64,000 nt of DNA from JAGLCW01 sp964422555. GTDB lineage: Bacteria; Caldisericota; Caldisericia; UBA6126. A program made the position numbers and the translations under genes. Below, one piece after another: positions 1-7,898 of the stretch. The DNA is taken from the NCBI GenBank assembly GCA_964422555.1, contig CAYRBR010000001.1, forward strand, positions 1 through 64,000, written 5' to 3'. Below the pieces are notes generated by a model. It did not search any database. It had not been told where the DNA came from and saw nothing but the letters and a program-made list of their open reading frames with translations. The stretch's first letter is position 1; each line of letters begins with the position of its first letter.

Positions 1-317
1 AACACCAGACAAACTGGGTCTTTTTTAATAAAATCTTCACCAATTAGAAATGCTTCTCCAATTCCCTTTGGTTGTTTTTGCACTTCATACGTAATTTGTA
101 ACCCAAACTGATTACCGCTTTGAAGAAGAGATTGGAATTGTGGAATATCGGAAGGTGTGCTGATAATAAGGATCTCTTGAATGCCAGCCAGCATTAGAAC
201 TGATAAGGGGTAATAAATCATAGGTTTATCGTAAACCGGAAGAAGCTGTTTTGAAATTGAAGGGGTGATTGGGTTTAACCGGGATCCACTTCCACCTGCC
301 AAAATGATTCCTTTCAT
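1..317 (-). CDS. rfbA: Glucose-1-phosphate thymidylyltransferase (5' part, cut by window edge)
   Basis: This is the N-terminal ~105 residues of a nucleotidyltransferase that joins dTTP and glucose-1-phosphate, the first step to dTDP-sugars for surface polysaccharide. It starts at ATG 317 behind a GGGAGAG ribosome-binding site. The glycine-rich nucleotide loop is GGSGSRL near residues 8-14. It is followed by the RfbA-typical ISKQLLPVYDKPMIYYPL block (about 21-38) and by LIISTP. The strand, the start and the family are clear. RfbA rather than another sugar-phosphate nucleotidyltransferase is inferred from the KQLLPVYDKPMIYYPL pattern. The remaining part lies outside the window, so its neighbours (rfbB, C, D) cannot be judged. 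Confidence 0.85.
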   Translation of the reverse strand, partial: MKGIILAGGSGSRLNPITPSISKQLLPVYDKPMIYYPLSVLMLAGIQEILIISTPSDIPQFQSLLQSGNQFGLQITYEVQKQPKGIGEAFLIGEDFIKKDPVCLV

Positions 318-419
318 AGAACTCTCCCAAAACAATGTATATCAAACTTTTTTTAAGTGTAGTATGAAGAAGCTTATTTGGCAAAAATATTTTGATTAGT
401 TTAAATGTCTTTAAAAGAC

Positions 420-448
420 TTGACATTTTCTAGAATAAGTACTACCCT
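420..448 (+). promoter_or_regulatory. Probable sigma-A promoter of the pilin gene
   Basis: A perfect -35 box TTGACA lies at 420-425. At a 17-base spacing there is TACCCT (443-448), a weak -10. It sits about 40 bases upstream of the pilin start, in the divergent gap between rfbA and the pilin. The -10 assignment is uncertain. Confidence 0.4.
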
Positions 449-488
449 AAAATTGTTAAATTTTATATATTACGATAGGAGGCAAATT

Positions 489-662
489 ATGAATTTCTTT
501 AAAGACGAATCAGGACAAACCATTTTAGAGTATGCATTAATTATTGCTGTATTAGTATTGGTAATTATCGCCGCCGTACCAAGTTTACGTGGTGCTGTAA
601 CTGGTGTTTTCACTAAAACAGAAGAAGGTTTATCAGTAGACGACGTTTCTTTTGGTAGCTAA
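489..662 (+). CDS. Flp/Fap-type class III pilin
   Basis: A 57-residue protein with the architecture of a Flp-type prepilin: a short charged leader ending in Gly9, then QTILEYALI with the conserved Glu at +5 and Tyr at +6, then one hydrophobic helix (about residues 12-31) and a short soluble tail. A TadV/type IV prepilin peptidase would be expected to cleave after Gly9. The start is ATG 489 behind AGGAGG (477-482); an upstream in-frame extension to 405 has no such site and would bury the leader. It is a single-gene unit with its own promoter and a strong terminator. No tad/cpa assembly genes are in the window, so export must rely on genes elsewhere. Family assignment is strong; the pilus function is inferred. 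Confidence 0.85.
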   Translation: MNFFKDESGQTILEYALIIAVLVLVIIAAVPSLRGAVTGVFTKTEEGLSVDDVSFGS

Positions 663-693
663 TTACTTAACTAATTGTTAATTGAAACTCTAT

Positions 694-721
694 CCGGGGA
701 GGCTTTCTCCCCGGTTTTTTT
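694..721 (+). terminator. Intrinsic terminator after the pilin gene
   Basis: A perfect 8-bp stem CCGGGGAG (694-701) / CTCCCCGG (707-714) with a 5-base loop is followed by seven T residues (715-721). This is a textbook Rho-independent terminator that separates the pilin from xth. Confidence 0.93.
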
Positions 722-750
722 ATGCATTGTCGTCGTATTAAGGGGGAAAA

Positions 751-1518
751 GTGCGAATTTTTTCTTGGAATGTGAATGGAATTAGAGCTGTTATTCGAAA
801 AGGATTTACAGACTGGTTGCAGAAGGAAAAACCAGATGTAGTATGTATTCAAGAAACGAAAATTCAGAATAATCAATTAACCCAAGCCATATCAGAACCT
901 TCAGGTTATATCTCTCATTTTTTTTCTGCAGAAAAAAAAGGATATAGTGGAGTAGCGATTTATTCAAAAAAGAAGCCAACTAAAATTGTTCATGGTTTTG
1001 GAGTTGAAAAATTTGATATGGAAGGTCGAGTCATTCAAGCCTATTTTGACAATTTAGTTGTTATCAGTACGTATTTCCCAAATGGCAAAAGAGATGAAGA
1101 TCGACTTCAATATAAGTATGATTTTTATGCAGATTATTTACCTTATCTTGTTAAACTTACTCAATCTGGATTAGATGTAGTTGTGTGTGGAGATTACAAT
1201 ACTGCTCATAAAGAAATTGATCTCGCACGACCGAAAGAGAACAAAAAAATCTCCGGGTTTTTGCCTTTGGAGAGAGAATGGCTTGATAAATATGAAAAAG
1301 CTGGCTTTATTGATACGTTCCGATATCTTCATCCAGATAAGGTTCAGTATTCTTGGTGGAGTCATTTTGCAAGATCAAGAGAACGAAATGTCGGATGGAG
1401 AATAGACTATAATTTTGCGTCTACTTCATTATCTTCACGAATCAAGCAGGCAAAAATATACGATCAGGTTACAGGGTCTGATCATTGTCCTATAATGGTG
1501 GAAATAGAAGAGAAATAG
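751..1518 (+). CDS. xth: Exodeoxyribonuclease III / AP endonuclease
   Basis: A 255-residue Mg2+-dependent AP endonuclease and 3'-5' exonuclease of the ExoIII/APE1 family, for base excision repair. The expected motifs are present in order: SWNVNGIRA at the N-terminus (Asn metal/substrate residue), QETK (catalytic Glu), YSGVA, GDYN (catalytic Asp/Asn pair), and the C-terminal GSDHCP with the catalytic His. Length matches the family. It uses a GTG start at 751 with AGGGGG just upstream. It begins a tight run with comEA (9-base gap) and comEC (20-base overlap), suggesting cotranscription of a repair nuclease with DNA-uptake genes. No clear promoter is visible between the pilin terminator and the start. 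Confidence 0.95.
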   Translation: MRIFSWNVNGIRAVIRKGFTDWLQKEKPDVVCIQETKIQNNQLTQAISEPSGYISHFFSAEKKGYSGVAIYSKKKPTKIVHGFGVEKFDMEGRVIQAYFDNLVVISTYFPNGKRDEDRLQYKYDFYADYLPYLVKLTQSGLDVVVCGDYNTAHKEIDLARPKENKKISGFLPLEREWLDKYEKAGFIDTFRYLHPDKVQYSWWSHFARSRERNVGWRIDYNFASTSLSSRIKQAKIYDQVTGSDHCPIMVEIEEK

Positions 1519-1527
1519 GAAGTATCG

Positions 1528-2124
1528 TTGAACTGGTTACAAAATCATTCATGGCTGCTCATTGTTTCTGCTGTGGTTCTATTTTCTATTGGATTTTATT
1601 GCGGAAAGGTAGAGCAGAAAGCGTCTTCAGCAGATATCACCAATCAGTCGACTTTATGGGAAGAAGAAGAGATTGTTATTCAAAATAGGTTTTATATCAC
1701 GGGGGAGATTAGTCATCCCGGATTATATGAGTTCCAAGAAAATATTTGCCTTATGGATGCTATTGATATGGCAGGTGGATTAACTGAAAAAGCAGATATT
1801 ACTGAAGTAAATCCAGCAAGATCAATTCGAGATGGAGAAAAAATCACCATTCCTTCCAGCGAAACTGAACACTCAACAGCAGGATTGCCATCTTCAGTTA
1901 CTCCTAAGAAGAGCAACGGTAACAAGATTAATATTAATTTAGCCAGTCTAGATGAGTTAATGACTCTTCCAAATATCGGACGAACGAGGGCCGAAGACAT
2001 CCTTGTTTATCGTGAAAAAAATGGATCGTTTATTACTGTTGATGAAATTATGAATGTTTCAGGGATTGGGCAAAAGACATTTGATGCCTTAAAAGATCTA
2101 ATTTGTGTTGATGGATCTGGATAA
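1528..2124 (+). CDS. comEA: ComEA-type DNA-binding competence protein
   Basis: A 198-residue membrane-anchored DNA receptor. A single membrane segment at about residues 8-25 is followed by a linker, an SLBB-like domain (about 58-115, with GEISHPGLYEF and AGGL), and a C-terminal tandem helix-hairpin-helix (about 132-195, with INLASLDELMTLPNIG and VSGIGQKTFDAL). This SLBB-HhH layout is that of Firmicutes ComEA, which binds double-stranded DNA outside the cell and passes it to the ComEC channel. It begins at TTG 1528 with AGGAAG before it, and its end overlaps comEC by 20 bases, consistent with translational coupling. No comEB, comF or comG is present in the window. Confidence 0.92.
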   Translation: MNWLQNHSWLLIVSAVVLFSIGFYCGKVEQKASSADITNQSTLWEEEEIVIQNRFYITGEISHPGLYEFQENICLMDAIDMAGGLTEKADITEVNPARSIRDGEKITIPSSETEHSTAGLPSSVTPKKSNGNKININLASLDELMTLPNIGRTRAEDILVYREKNGSFITVDEIMNVSGIGQKTFDALKDLICVDGSG

Positions 2125-4369
2125 ACGACTCATTCCACTTCTGTTTCTTGGTCTTATAACAGGTGCCTTTTTCGGTTGTCTGGATTGGTTTTCATGGATT
2201 ATTCCAGTACTTTTGTTGATAAGTACACTCTATTTGTATCTTACATACTTTGTTACTACCGATACACAGAAAGATAAGAATAAATCAATTATTCTGTTTG
2301 TCGTACTTCTTATGTTGTTTTCATGGGGCTATATATCTCTTCGAAAACCAATTCAAAATACACATTTTATTATCAATCAATCCTGTAAAGAACAGGGAAA
2401 CGTCATTTCCCAGCCATTGTACTACCCAAACAGTGTCTGGTTTCATGTAAAAACTCCGAATGGAAAAGTGCAATGTAAACTCTCTTATACAGAATCGAAG
2501 ATCCCTGAAATTGAAATAGGATCTAGTGTTTATTTTGAGGGTATTGTGGAAGATGTGTCAAAGTATTCCGAAGAAGCTACATTGTATTTAAAAAAAAGAG
2601 ATATTGTTGCTTCTGTTCTCATTTCTCAGGAAGATCGGTTTGCTGTTCAATCACCCAAGAATATTGTCAGAAGTCTCCTAAACCGAATCCGAAGTTCTAT
2701 TGAGACCAATATATCAATTGCTACCCGAAACCGAGACGATCTAACGGGAATTCTGAAAGCTATCATGATAAACCAAAAAAAGGGTGTAGATGTAAATGCA
2801 TATGCTGAACTTGGTATTGCACATTTGCTATCGATTTCGGGAATGCATTTTACAATTGTGTCCATTCTTTTATTGGCGATTTTTCTATTGCTTCCATTTT
2901 CTCAAATATACAAGACTGTGTTTTTTGAACTATTACTGTTATTTTATTTAAGTATTATTGGGTTTCCATTGCCAGCAGTTAGGGCTTTTATCATGATTTC
3001 ATTTGTCTCGTTGTCCTTACTGGTGAAAAGGAAAACAGAACCATTTTATGCACTTATGATTGCTGCATTTATCCTTGTTGTGATGAAGCCATTTCTTATT
3101 CTTTCGATTTCATTTTGGTTTAGTTTTTTAGCAACTGCAGCATTGTGTATTCCTGGATCTGGTTTTCAGAAAACAATCTATTTGTTTGTTACAATTAGTC
3201 TGGTATCTGCTTATTCATTCCATATGATTTCGATAATTTCATTGGTGAGTAGTGTATTTTTTTCTTTTTTTCTAATTCCATTTTTTACTTGGGGATTATT
3301 CAGTATTATTCTTCCAGGAGTTTCAAGCCTTTTATTGTATCCCTTATTTTCCATATTGTATGATGGATTATTGTTTTTTGCCAGAGCTTTTCGCTCAATA
3401 CCTGGATCGTATCGATTTATACCCTTTTTACTACAAGACTGGATCGCAGTCTTAATAGGAATTGTATTCATACTATATATCGTGTCTTACTACACGGGAT
3501 TTTGTAAAAAATCAAAACACTTTATAACTTTCGTTTTATGTATCGCTGTTTTGATTCTATTTATCCCCATTCACACCTCCAATACTAGAGTTGCTTTTTT
3601 CAATGTTGGAGATGGTGACTCTATATTTATCCAATCTCCTCATGGGAATATTCTTATTGATGTAGGAGAATGGGAAGGTGACTATTGTCCTGCAAAAACT
3701 ACTATCGTTCCTTATTTGAAGAAGTGGGGGATAAATCATATTGATGCCATACTACTTACTCACTATCATTCTGATCATTATGGGGGAATACCGTATATTA
3801 TCTCCCGTATTCCTGAAATAGACGTCCTTCTTCTTCCCGATACAAACAGTTTGGACAAAAAGGTTTTTATAGAACACATGGTTCAGAAAGACGGTTTTAA
3901 AATACCCTGTAAGAATGTTGATCAAAAAATGGTTTTTAAGGAATCAGAAGAAAGTAGTTTTGTTATTTTCCCTGTCTATAAACTGTATTCAGCTGAAATG
4001 ACTATGAATGAGAACGATAATTCAATCATTTCGAAATATCTGTGTGGAAACATATCATTTCTTTTTACAGGGGATTTAGAAGCCAATGGCGAAGAAGCTC
4101 TTCTTAGCTACAGTAGAAATCAACTACATTCCACTGTATTAAAAGTGGGACATCATGGAAGTAATACTTCTACAACAGATGAATTTTTAGAAGCTGTAAA
4201 GCCGAAATATGCCATTATATCCTGTGGCAAATATTCCTACTGTAAACATCCATCAAACAAAGTGCTTGAAAGACTGAAAGCTCATTCGATTCCCGTAGAA
4301 ACAACACATAATAAAGGAACTATTGTGTTAGAAACAGATGGTAGAACAGTTTGGTTTGCAGAAGAGTAG
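2105..4369 (+). CDS. comEC: ComEC DNA uptake channel with C-terminal metallo-beta-lactamase domain
   Basis: A 754-residue polytopic protein forming the inner-membrane channel for single-stranded DNA during transformation. Three parts are visible: an N-terminal membrane segment and OB-like domain (about 1-190), a multi-helix Competence domain (about 220-490, containing the LLSISGMHFTIVS motif), and a C-terminal metallo-beta-lactamase-fold domain with HYHSDHYGG near 552, TGDLE near 655 and KVGHHGSNTST near 680. The metal-binding residues look intact, so the nuclease-like domain is probably active. It starts at GTG 2105 (or ATG 2111) within the end of comEA. Length is typical. It ends immediately before a convergent lipoprotein gene, with no space between the two stop codons. 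Confidence 0.96.
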   Translation: MLMDLDKRLIPLLFLGLITGAFFGCLDWFSWIIPVLLLISTLYLYLTYFVTTDTQKDKNKSIILFVVLLMLFSWGYISLRKPIQNTHFIINQSCKEQGNVISQPLYYPNSVWFHVKTPNGKVQCKLSYTESKIPEIEIGSSVYFEGIVEDVSKYSEEATLYLKKRDIVASVLISQEDRFAVQSPKNIVRSLLNRIRSSIETNISIATRNRDDLTGILKAIMINQKKGVDVNAYAELGIAHLLSISGMHFTIVSILLLAIFLLLPFSQIYKTVFFELLLLFYLSIIGFPLPAVRAFIMISFVSLSLLVKRKTEPFYALMIAAFILVVMKPFLILSISFWFSFLATAALCIPGSGFQKTIYLFVTISLVSAYSFHMISIISLVSSVFFSFFLIPFFTWGLFSIILPGVSSLLLYPLFSILYDGLLFFARAFRSIPGSYRFIPFLLQDWIAVLIGIVFILYIVSYYTGFCKKSKHFITFVLCIAVLILFIPIHTSNTRVAFFNVGDGDSIFIQSPHGNILIDVGEWEGDYCPAKTTIVPYLKKWGINHIDAILLTHYHSDHYGGIPYIISRIPEIDVLLLPDTNSLDKKVFIEHMVQKDGFKIPCKNVDQKMVFKESEESSFVIFPVYKLYSAEMTMNENDNSIISKYLCGNISFLFTGDLEANGEEALLSYSRNQLHSTVLKVGHHGSNTSTTDEFLEAVKPKYAIISCGKYSYCKHPSNKVLERLKAHSIPVETTHNKGTIVLETDGRTVWFAEE

Positions 4370-5155
4370 TTAGGGGGTTGCATCTGGGTTAGGTTTAAAT
4401 GCCATTACGCGACAAAGTTTGTTATAGGGGATTTGGATGCTCTGAAATCCATTTGAGTAGGACGTAACCTGGTAGGGATTAAAAGTAACCAATAAACCCT
4501 GCGGAGAAATACAGACGTTGTAGAAATTGTCTGGTTTTGGAGCAGTACCTTCTCGCAACCATTCATCATTGTATTCAATTGCTTCTGTACTAAACTGTTC
4601 AATTAAGTTTTCTCTTGAAACCTTGGATAAAATAGGTAGGTATGAACTCTGAGAAAGGAACAGGTCAGCTGTTTCTAACTGTTTTCCTTTGCTAATATCT
4701 ATGTTTAGGCTTTTAGAATACTCTTCGGGATGAGCTCCTCCAAGATCAATTGAGAAATAGAATAGAAAACTAATTTTCTCGAGACTGGCATAAATGGGTT
4801 CATATTCAACCCAAAGTTCTCCCTTTTTCGGAATGGTTTCAAGTAAGATGTTGTTCTTTATACTTTCTGTCCAGTACGACATTTCTTCAAAAAGGAAAGC
4901 AAAAATGATAATGTTTAGGTCTTTTTCTTTATCTTGATTTTGGGGGAAAGATATTGAGGGAACACTCCCACGAAGAGTGTAGAAGTCGTTGTAAAAAGTT
5001 TGATTTGCTTCATCACTGGAAAACGTAACGATAGGAGGAATAGAATCTACTGGAATAGGAGATTTCGATAAGGAACAGGAACATAACAAAGAGGAAAAAA
5101 AGAAAAAAGTTACAAATATATAAATTGATATTCTATTACAACGGCACTTCTGCAT
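4370..5155 (-). CDS. Lipoprotein with DUF3298 (RsiV-like) domain
   Basis: A 261-residue secreted lipoprotein. The N-terminus has a basic region, a hydrophobic stretch (about 9-26) and a Cys-containing lipobox-like SLLCSCS. The soluble part resembles the DUF4163/DUF3298 pair seen in RsiV and PdaC: the block DLGGAHPEEYSKSLNIDISKGKQ and the following ADLF match the family's GGAHG...NIDL.TGK...L.DLF pattern, and the C-terminal ISPQGLLVTFNPYQVTSYSNG fits its closing strands. In RsiV this domain senses lysozyme; no sigma factor is adjacent here, so a role in envelope sensing is only a possibility. The start is preceded by AAGGAGAAG. It converges head-on with comEC. Confidence 0.7.
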   Translation of the reverse strand: MQKCRCNRISIYIFVTFFFFSSLLCSCSLSKSPIPVDSIPPIVTFSSDEANQTFYNDFYTLRGSVPSISFPQNQDKEKDLNIIIFAFLFEEMSYWTESIKNNILLETIPKKGELWVEYEPIYASLEKISFLFYFSIDLGGAHPEEYSKSLNIDISKGKQLETADLFLSQSSYLPILSKVSRENLIEQFSTEAIEYNDEWLREGTAPKPDNFYNVCISPQGLLVTFNPYQVTSYSNGFQSIQIPYNKLCRVMAFKPNPDATP

Positions 5156-5222
5156 TCTGTCTTCTCCTTACTGAAAAGAAATTACTAAAACTATTGTATC
5201 ATGGAGAAGTGAAAAACTCGAA

Positions 5223-5250
5223 TTGACACTCACAGAGAGTTCACTATGAT
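5223..5250 (+). promoter_or_regulatory. Sigma-A promoter of the M18 aminopeptidase gene
   Basis: TTGACA (5223-5228), a 16-base spacer and TATGAT (5245-5250) lie 36 bases before the start codon at 5286. Both boxes are close to consensus. Confidence 0.75.
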
Positions 5251-5285
5251 ATTGAGCATGTATGAAAACGAACAGGAGGCTAACT

Positions 5286-6695
5286 ATGAGCACTGAAAAA
5301 ACTGCTATTGAAGAGAAAAAAGACAAACTCTTCTTCCAAAAGAAAATGGTTTGGAATAAAGACAATCATTCCAAAATCATGCAGTTTTCCGAAGAATATA
5401 AGAAAATCCTGGATGCTGGAAAAACAGAACGAACTTTTGTAAAAGAAGTGAAACAAATTCTTGATGCGAATCAATTCGTTGAATTGAAAGATCAGAAGCC
5501 CGAAAATGGAAAAAAATATTACCGTATTATTAACGAAAAAGGTATTTTTGCTTTTGTGCCAGGAAAAAAAGAAATTTCAGAGGGAATCAATTTTATTGCT
5601 ACCCATATTGATTCTCCCCGGTTAGATATTAAGCCAAATCCATTGTTCGAAGATGGTGGGATGGCATTTTTAGACACTCATTATTATGGTGGAATCAAGA
5701 CATATCAATGGATGAACATGCCATTGTCTCTTCATGGTGTTGTCACAAAAACAAATGGGGAAGTGGTTGAGATCCATGTGGGAGAAAAAGAAGACGACCC
5801 AATTTTTATGATTTCTGATATTTTACCGCATCTGGCAAGAGGTTATAAGTCTAAACCTGTTGGGGATGTTTTTAAAAATGAGCAGTTAGATGTAATTGTG
5901 GGAAGTCTTCCATATGATTTTAAAGAAAAAGAAAAAGACGCTATTAAACTTTACGTCTTAAATTATCTTCAGGAAACATATGGAATTTGTGAAGAAGATT
6001 TCTTTAGTGCTGAATTGGAATTTTCACCTTCTGCAAAAGCAAAAGATGTAGGCTTCGATAGAGGATTAATTGTCGGGTATGGACACGATGATAGATGCTG
6101 CTCTTATCCTGCAATCCGAGCTTTAATCGACATGGAAAATGTACCTGAGAAAGCAGCAATGGCATTGTTATTCGATAAAGAAGAGATTGGTTCTGTGGGA
6201 ACCACAGGTGCAATGACACATTTAATGGAAGTGTTTATTGAAGATCTTCTTCCACTTGATAGCAATCCTGTCTCTTTACATAAAGTTTTAGCTCGATCTG
6301 CTTGTTTATCGGGTGATGTAGGTGCTGGATTAGATCCACATTTCAAAGATGTATTTGAAGCAAAAAATGCTGCAGAATTACACAAAGGTGTGATTTTAAC
6401 AAAATATACTGGTTCTGGTGGCAAAGGTGGAGCTAATGATGCTCATGCTGAGTTTTTAGGAAAAGTAAGAGCAGTGATGGCAGAATCAGATATTATTTAT
6501 CAAGTAGCCGAACTGGGAAAAGTAGATGTAGGTGGCGGAGGAACGGTAGCTTGTTATTTTAGTAATCGTGGAATTCAAACCGTAGATGCTGGAATGGCTG
6601 TTTTATCGATGCATTCTCCACAAGAAATTATTGCAAAAGATGATTTGTTTGAGCTTTATAGGGCATATAAAGGATTCTTTGAGAAATACGATTAA
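5286..6695 (+). CDS. M18 family zinc aminopeptidase
   Basis: A 469-residue cytosolic metalloaminopeptidase of family M18 (aminopeptidase I type), releasing N-terminal residues from peptides. Zinc-site motifs are visible: THIDSPRLD (His107, Asp109), the bridging Asp region GHDDRCCS, catalytic DKEEIGS near 297-303, and a late His in VLSMHSP. Start chosen at ATG 5286 behind AGGAGG (5274-5279), which also matches a sigma-A promoter just upstream; the frame is open further 5' but without a better site. It is a single-gene unit ended by a strong bidirectional terminator. Length and motif order are typical; the peptide preference cannot be read from sequence. Confidence 0.93.
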   Translation: MSTEKTAIEEKKDKLFFQKKMVWNKDNHSKIMQFSEEYKKILDAGKTERTFVKEVKQILDANQFVELKDQKPENGKKYYRIINEKGIFAFVPGKKEISEGINFIATHIDSPRLDIKPNPLFEDGGMAFLDTHYYGGIKTYQWMNMPLSLHGVVTKTNGEVVEIHVGEKEDDPIFMISDILPHLARGYKSKPVGDVFKNEQLDVIVGSLPYDFKEKEKDAIKLYVLNYLQETYGICEEDFFSAELEFSPSAKAKDVGFDRGLIVGYGHDDRCCSYPAIRALIDMENVPEKAAMALLFDKEEIGSVGTTGAMTHLMEVFIEDLLPLDSNPVSLHKVLARSACLSGDVGAGLDPHFKDVFEAKNAAELHKGVILTKYTGSGGKGGANDAHAEFLGKVRAVMAESDIIYQVAELGKVDVGGGGTVACYFSNRGIQTVDAGMAVLSMHSPQEIIAKDDLFELYRAYKGFFEKYD

Positions 6696-6723
6696 GAAGT
6701 ATCCTTAGGTATAAGATAAAAAA

Positions 6724-6753
6724 AAACCCTTGGCGCAACCAAGGGTTTTTTTT
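6724..6753. terminator. Bidirectional intrinsic terminator
   Basis: The stem CCCTTGG (6727-6733) / CCAAGGG (6739-6745), extended by A:T pairs, has a run of A on the left and a run of T on the right. It can therefore terminate both the M18 gene (plus) and the convergent ribU (minus). Confidence 0.92.
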
Positions 6754-6756
6754 TGT

Positions 6757-7302
6757 TTAACCATGAAGAGATTCAAAAAAACGCTTTAAGCGAGGGAGCA
6801 GTCCTCCAAATAAAATACTGTTAATTCCAGAATGAATTAAATTGAATGGGATAATTGCTGGTAGAAGTAGTTTTTTTACAGCTTCTACTGGAGCATGGAT
6901 TACGATGGGAGTAATAATTAAATTGGCAGGAATCATAATGCCTGTTCTTCCTAGTATTCCACATATCAAACCAACAATAATTGTACTGGTTTTTTTGCTT
7001 TTTCGTGCGATTAAAGAAAAGACTAAGACGAAAGTACCGGAAGCCAAAAAGTTCATAAGCATACCCCAGATACCATTCCCATCTGCTCTGAATAAAGCAA
7101 AGAAAACAGCTTTTAATGCAGAGCCTAAGATTCCTGGAATTGGTCCAAAGAAATACCCGATAATTAACAATGGAAGATCACCAGGAGAGTAAAGAAGAAA
7201 AGGGGCATTTGGCAAAATAGGAATCGCAATAAAATACTCAAACGCGATTGCAAGAGCAATTAAAACTCCTACTGTAGTAAACACTTTAACAGAATTTCTC
7301 AT
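6757..7302 (-). CDS. ribU: Riboflavin ECF transporter S component
   Basis: A 181-residue integral membrane protein with about six helices, the substrate-binding subunit of an energy-coupling-factor importer for riboflavin. The loop PNAPFLLYSPGDLPLLI matches the RibU signature around the riboflavin site. The identification is supported independently by an FMN riboswitch directly upstream on the same strand. The shared EcfA, EcfA' and EcfT subunits are not in the window. The start is preceded by CGAGGTGATAT. It converges on the M18 gene and shares its terminator. Control by FMN through the riboswitch is expected to shut off the gene when flavin is plentiful. Confidence 0.94.
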   Translation of the reverse strand: MRNSVKVFTTVGVLIALAIAFEYFIAIPILPNAPFLLYSPGDLPLLIIGYFFGPIPGILGSALKAVFFALFRADGNGIWGMLMNFLASGTFVLVFSLIARKSKKTSTIIVGLICGILGRTGIMIPANLIITPIVIHAPVEAVKKLLLPAIIPFNLIHSGINSILFGGLLPRLKRFFESLHG

Positions 7303-7339
7303 ATATCACCTCGAAGTAGTAATTTTACTTCAAGGGCCA

Positions 7340-7465
7340 TTACGGGAATGCCTTCTCCCGTCCAGACTATACTGTCGGTATTGGAATTTCACCAATTCAT
7401 GCTTGAAAAGCTCGCGGACTTTACCGCCGGTAGGGAATTACACCCTGCCCTGAAAGCAATTCCAT
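7340..7465 (-). promoter_or_regulatory. FMN riboswitch (RFN element)
   Basis: Read on the minus strand, the highly conserved RFN blocks occur in order: CAGGGCAGGGTGTAATTCCC, TACCGGCGGTAAAGTCCGCG, a variable stem, GGTGAAATTCC, then CCGACAGTATAGTCTGG and GGGAGAAGG. These form the six-helix FMN aptamer. Downstream, GGCATTCCCGTAATGGCC can fold and may belong to the expression platform. It ends about 40 bases before ribU. The precise 5' and 3' limits are approximate. Confidence 0.96.
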
Positions 7466-7517
7466 AATAGTAAAATAAAGAGAAATTACAATACTATATT
7501 GTTATTTTTTAAGTTTA

Positions 7518-7796
7518 TTATTTGTCAGAATCGCCACATGAGCTGCAATTGCCATTGCAACCTTCTGTTGCTTCTTCATCCGAATCGGTATCCGTATCAA
7601 AATCACTGCTATCGAAGGTTTCTTCTTTGGCAGGAATCATGAAGCTAACAATAAGAATTACAACACCGGCCATAATGATGAAGAAAATGGCTACATTTAG
7701 TAAAAATAAACCAAAGATAGGCCACCAGTGGATCCCCATCCAAATACCAGCAATCGTTACAACAACACCGAGTAGCATATACAACCATTTTTTCAT
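7518..7796 (-). CDS. Small two-helix membrane protein with acidic, Cys-rich tail
   Basis: A 92-residue protein I cannot assign to a named family. Two hydrophobic segments (about 3-22 and 27-52) are followed by a strongly acidic stretch (DSSDFDTDTDSDEE) and a C-terminal cysteine cluster, CNGNCSSC, that could bind a metal or form disulfides. ATG 7796 is chosen because GGAGG lies at the proper distance. It is a probable single-gene unit, divergent from leuS and separated from the ribU riboswitch by about 50 bases. It may be a membrane-quality or metal-related protein, but nothing in the context decides this. Confidence 0.6.
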   Translation of the reverse strand: MKKWLYMLLGVVVTIAGIWMGIHWWPIFGLFLLNVAIFFIIMAGVVILIVSFMIPAKEETFDSSDFDTDTDSDEEATEGCNGNCSSCGDSDK

Positions 7797-7831
7797 AGTA
7801 TCCTCCAATATGTTACAAAATCAGTTTGAGT

Positions 7832-7860
7832 TTATCATAAAAATTGATTTTTACTATAAT
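7832..7860 (+). promoter_or_regulatory. Probable promoter of leuS
   Basis: TTATCA (7832-7837), 17 bases, and a perfect TATAAT (7855-7860), about 39 bases before the leuS start. The leader is too short for a T-box, and no T-box sequence is seen. Confidence 0.5.
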
Positions 7861-7898
7861 CATATACTGGTAACTTATGTAGCATAAGAGAGGTAGAT

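Noticed and set aside
6842..7192. A 116-residue plus-strand open frame over ribU
   Set aside because: It is antisense to a clear RibU gene with a riboswitch; it has no ribosome-binding site or recognisable domain.
7797..7898. T-box leader for leuS
   Set aside because: The leader is only about 40-100 bases, and the T-box consensus (AGGGTGGNACCGCG-like) is absent.
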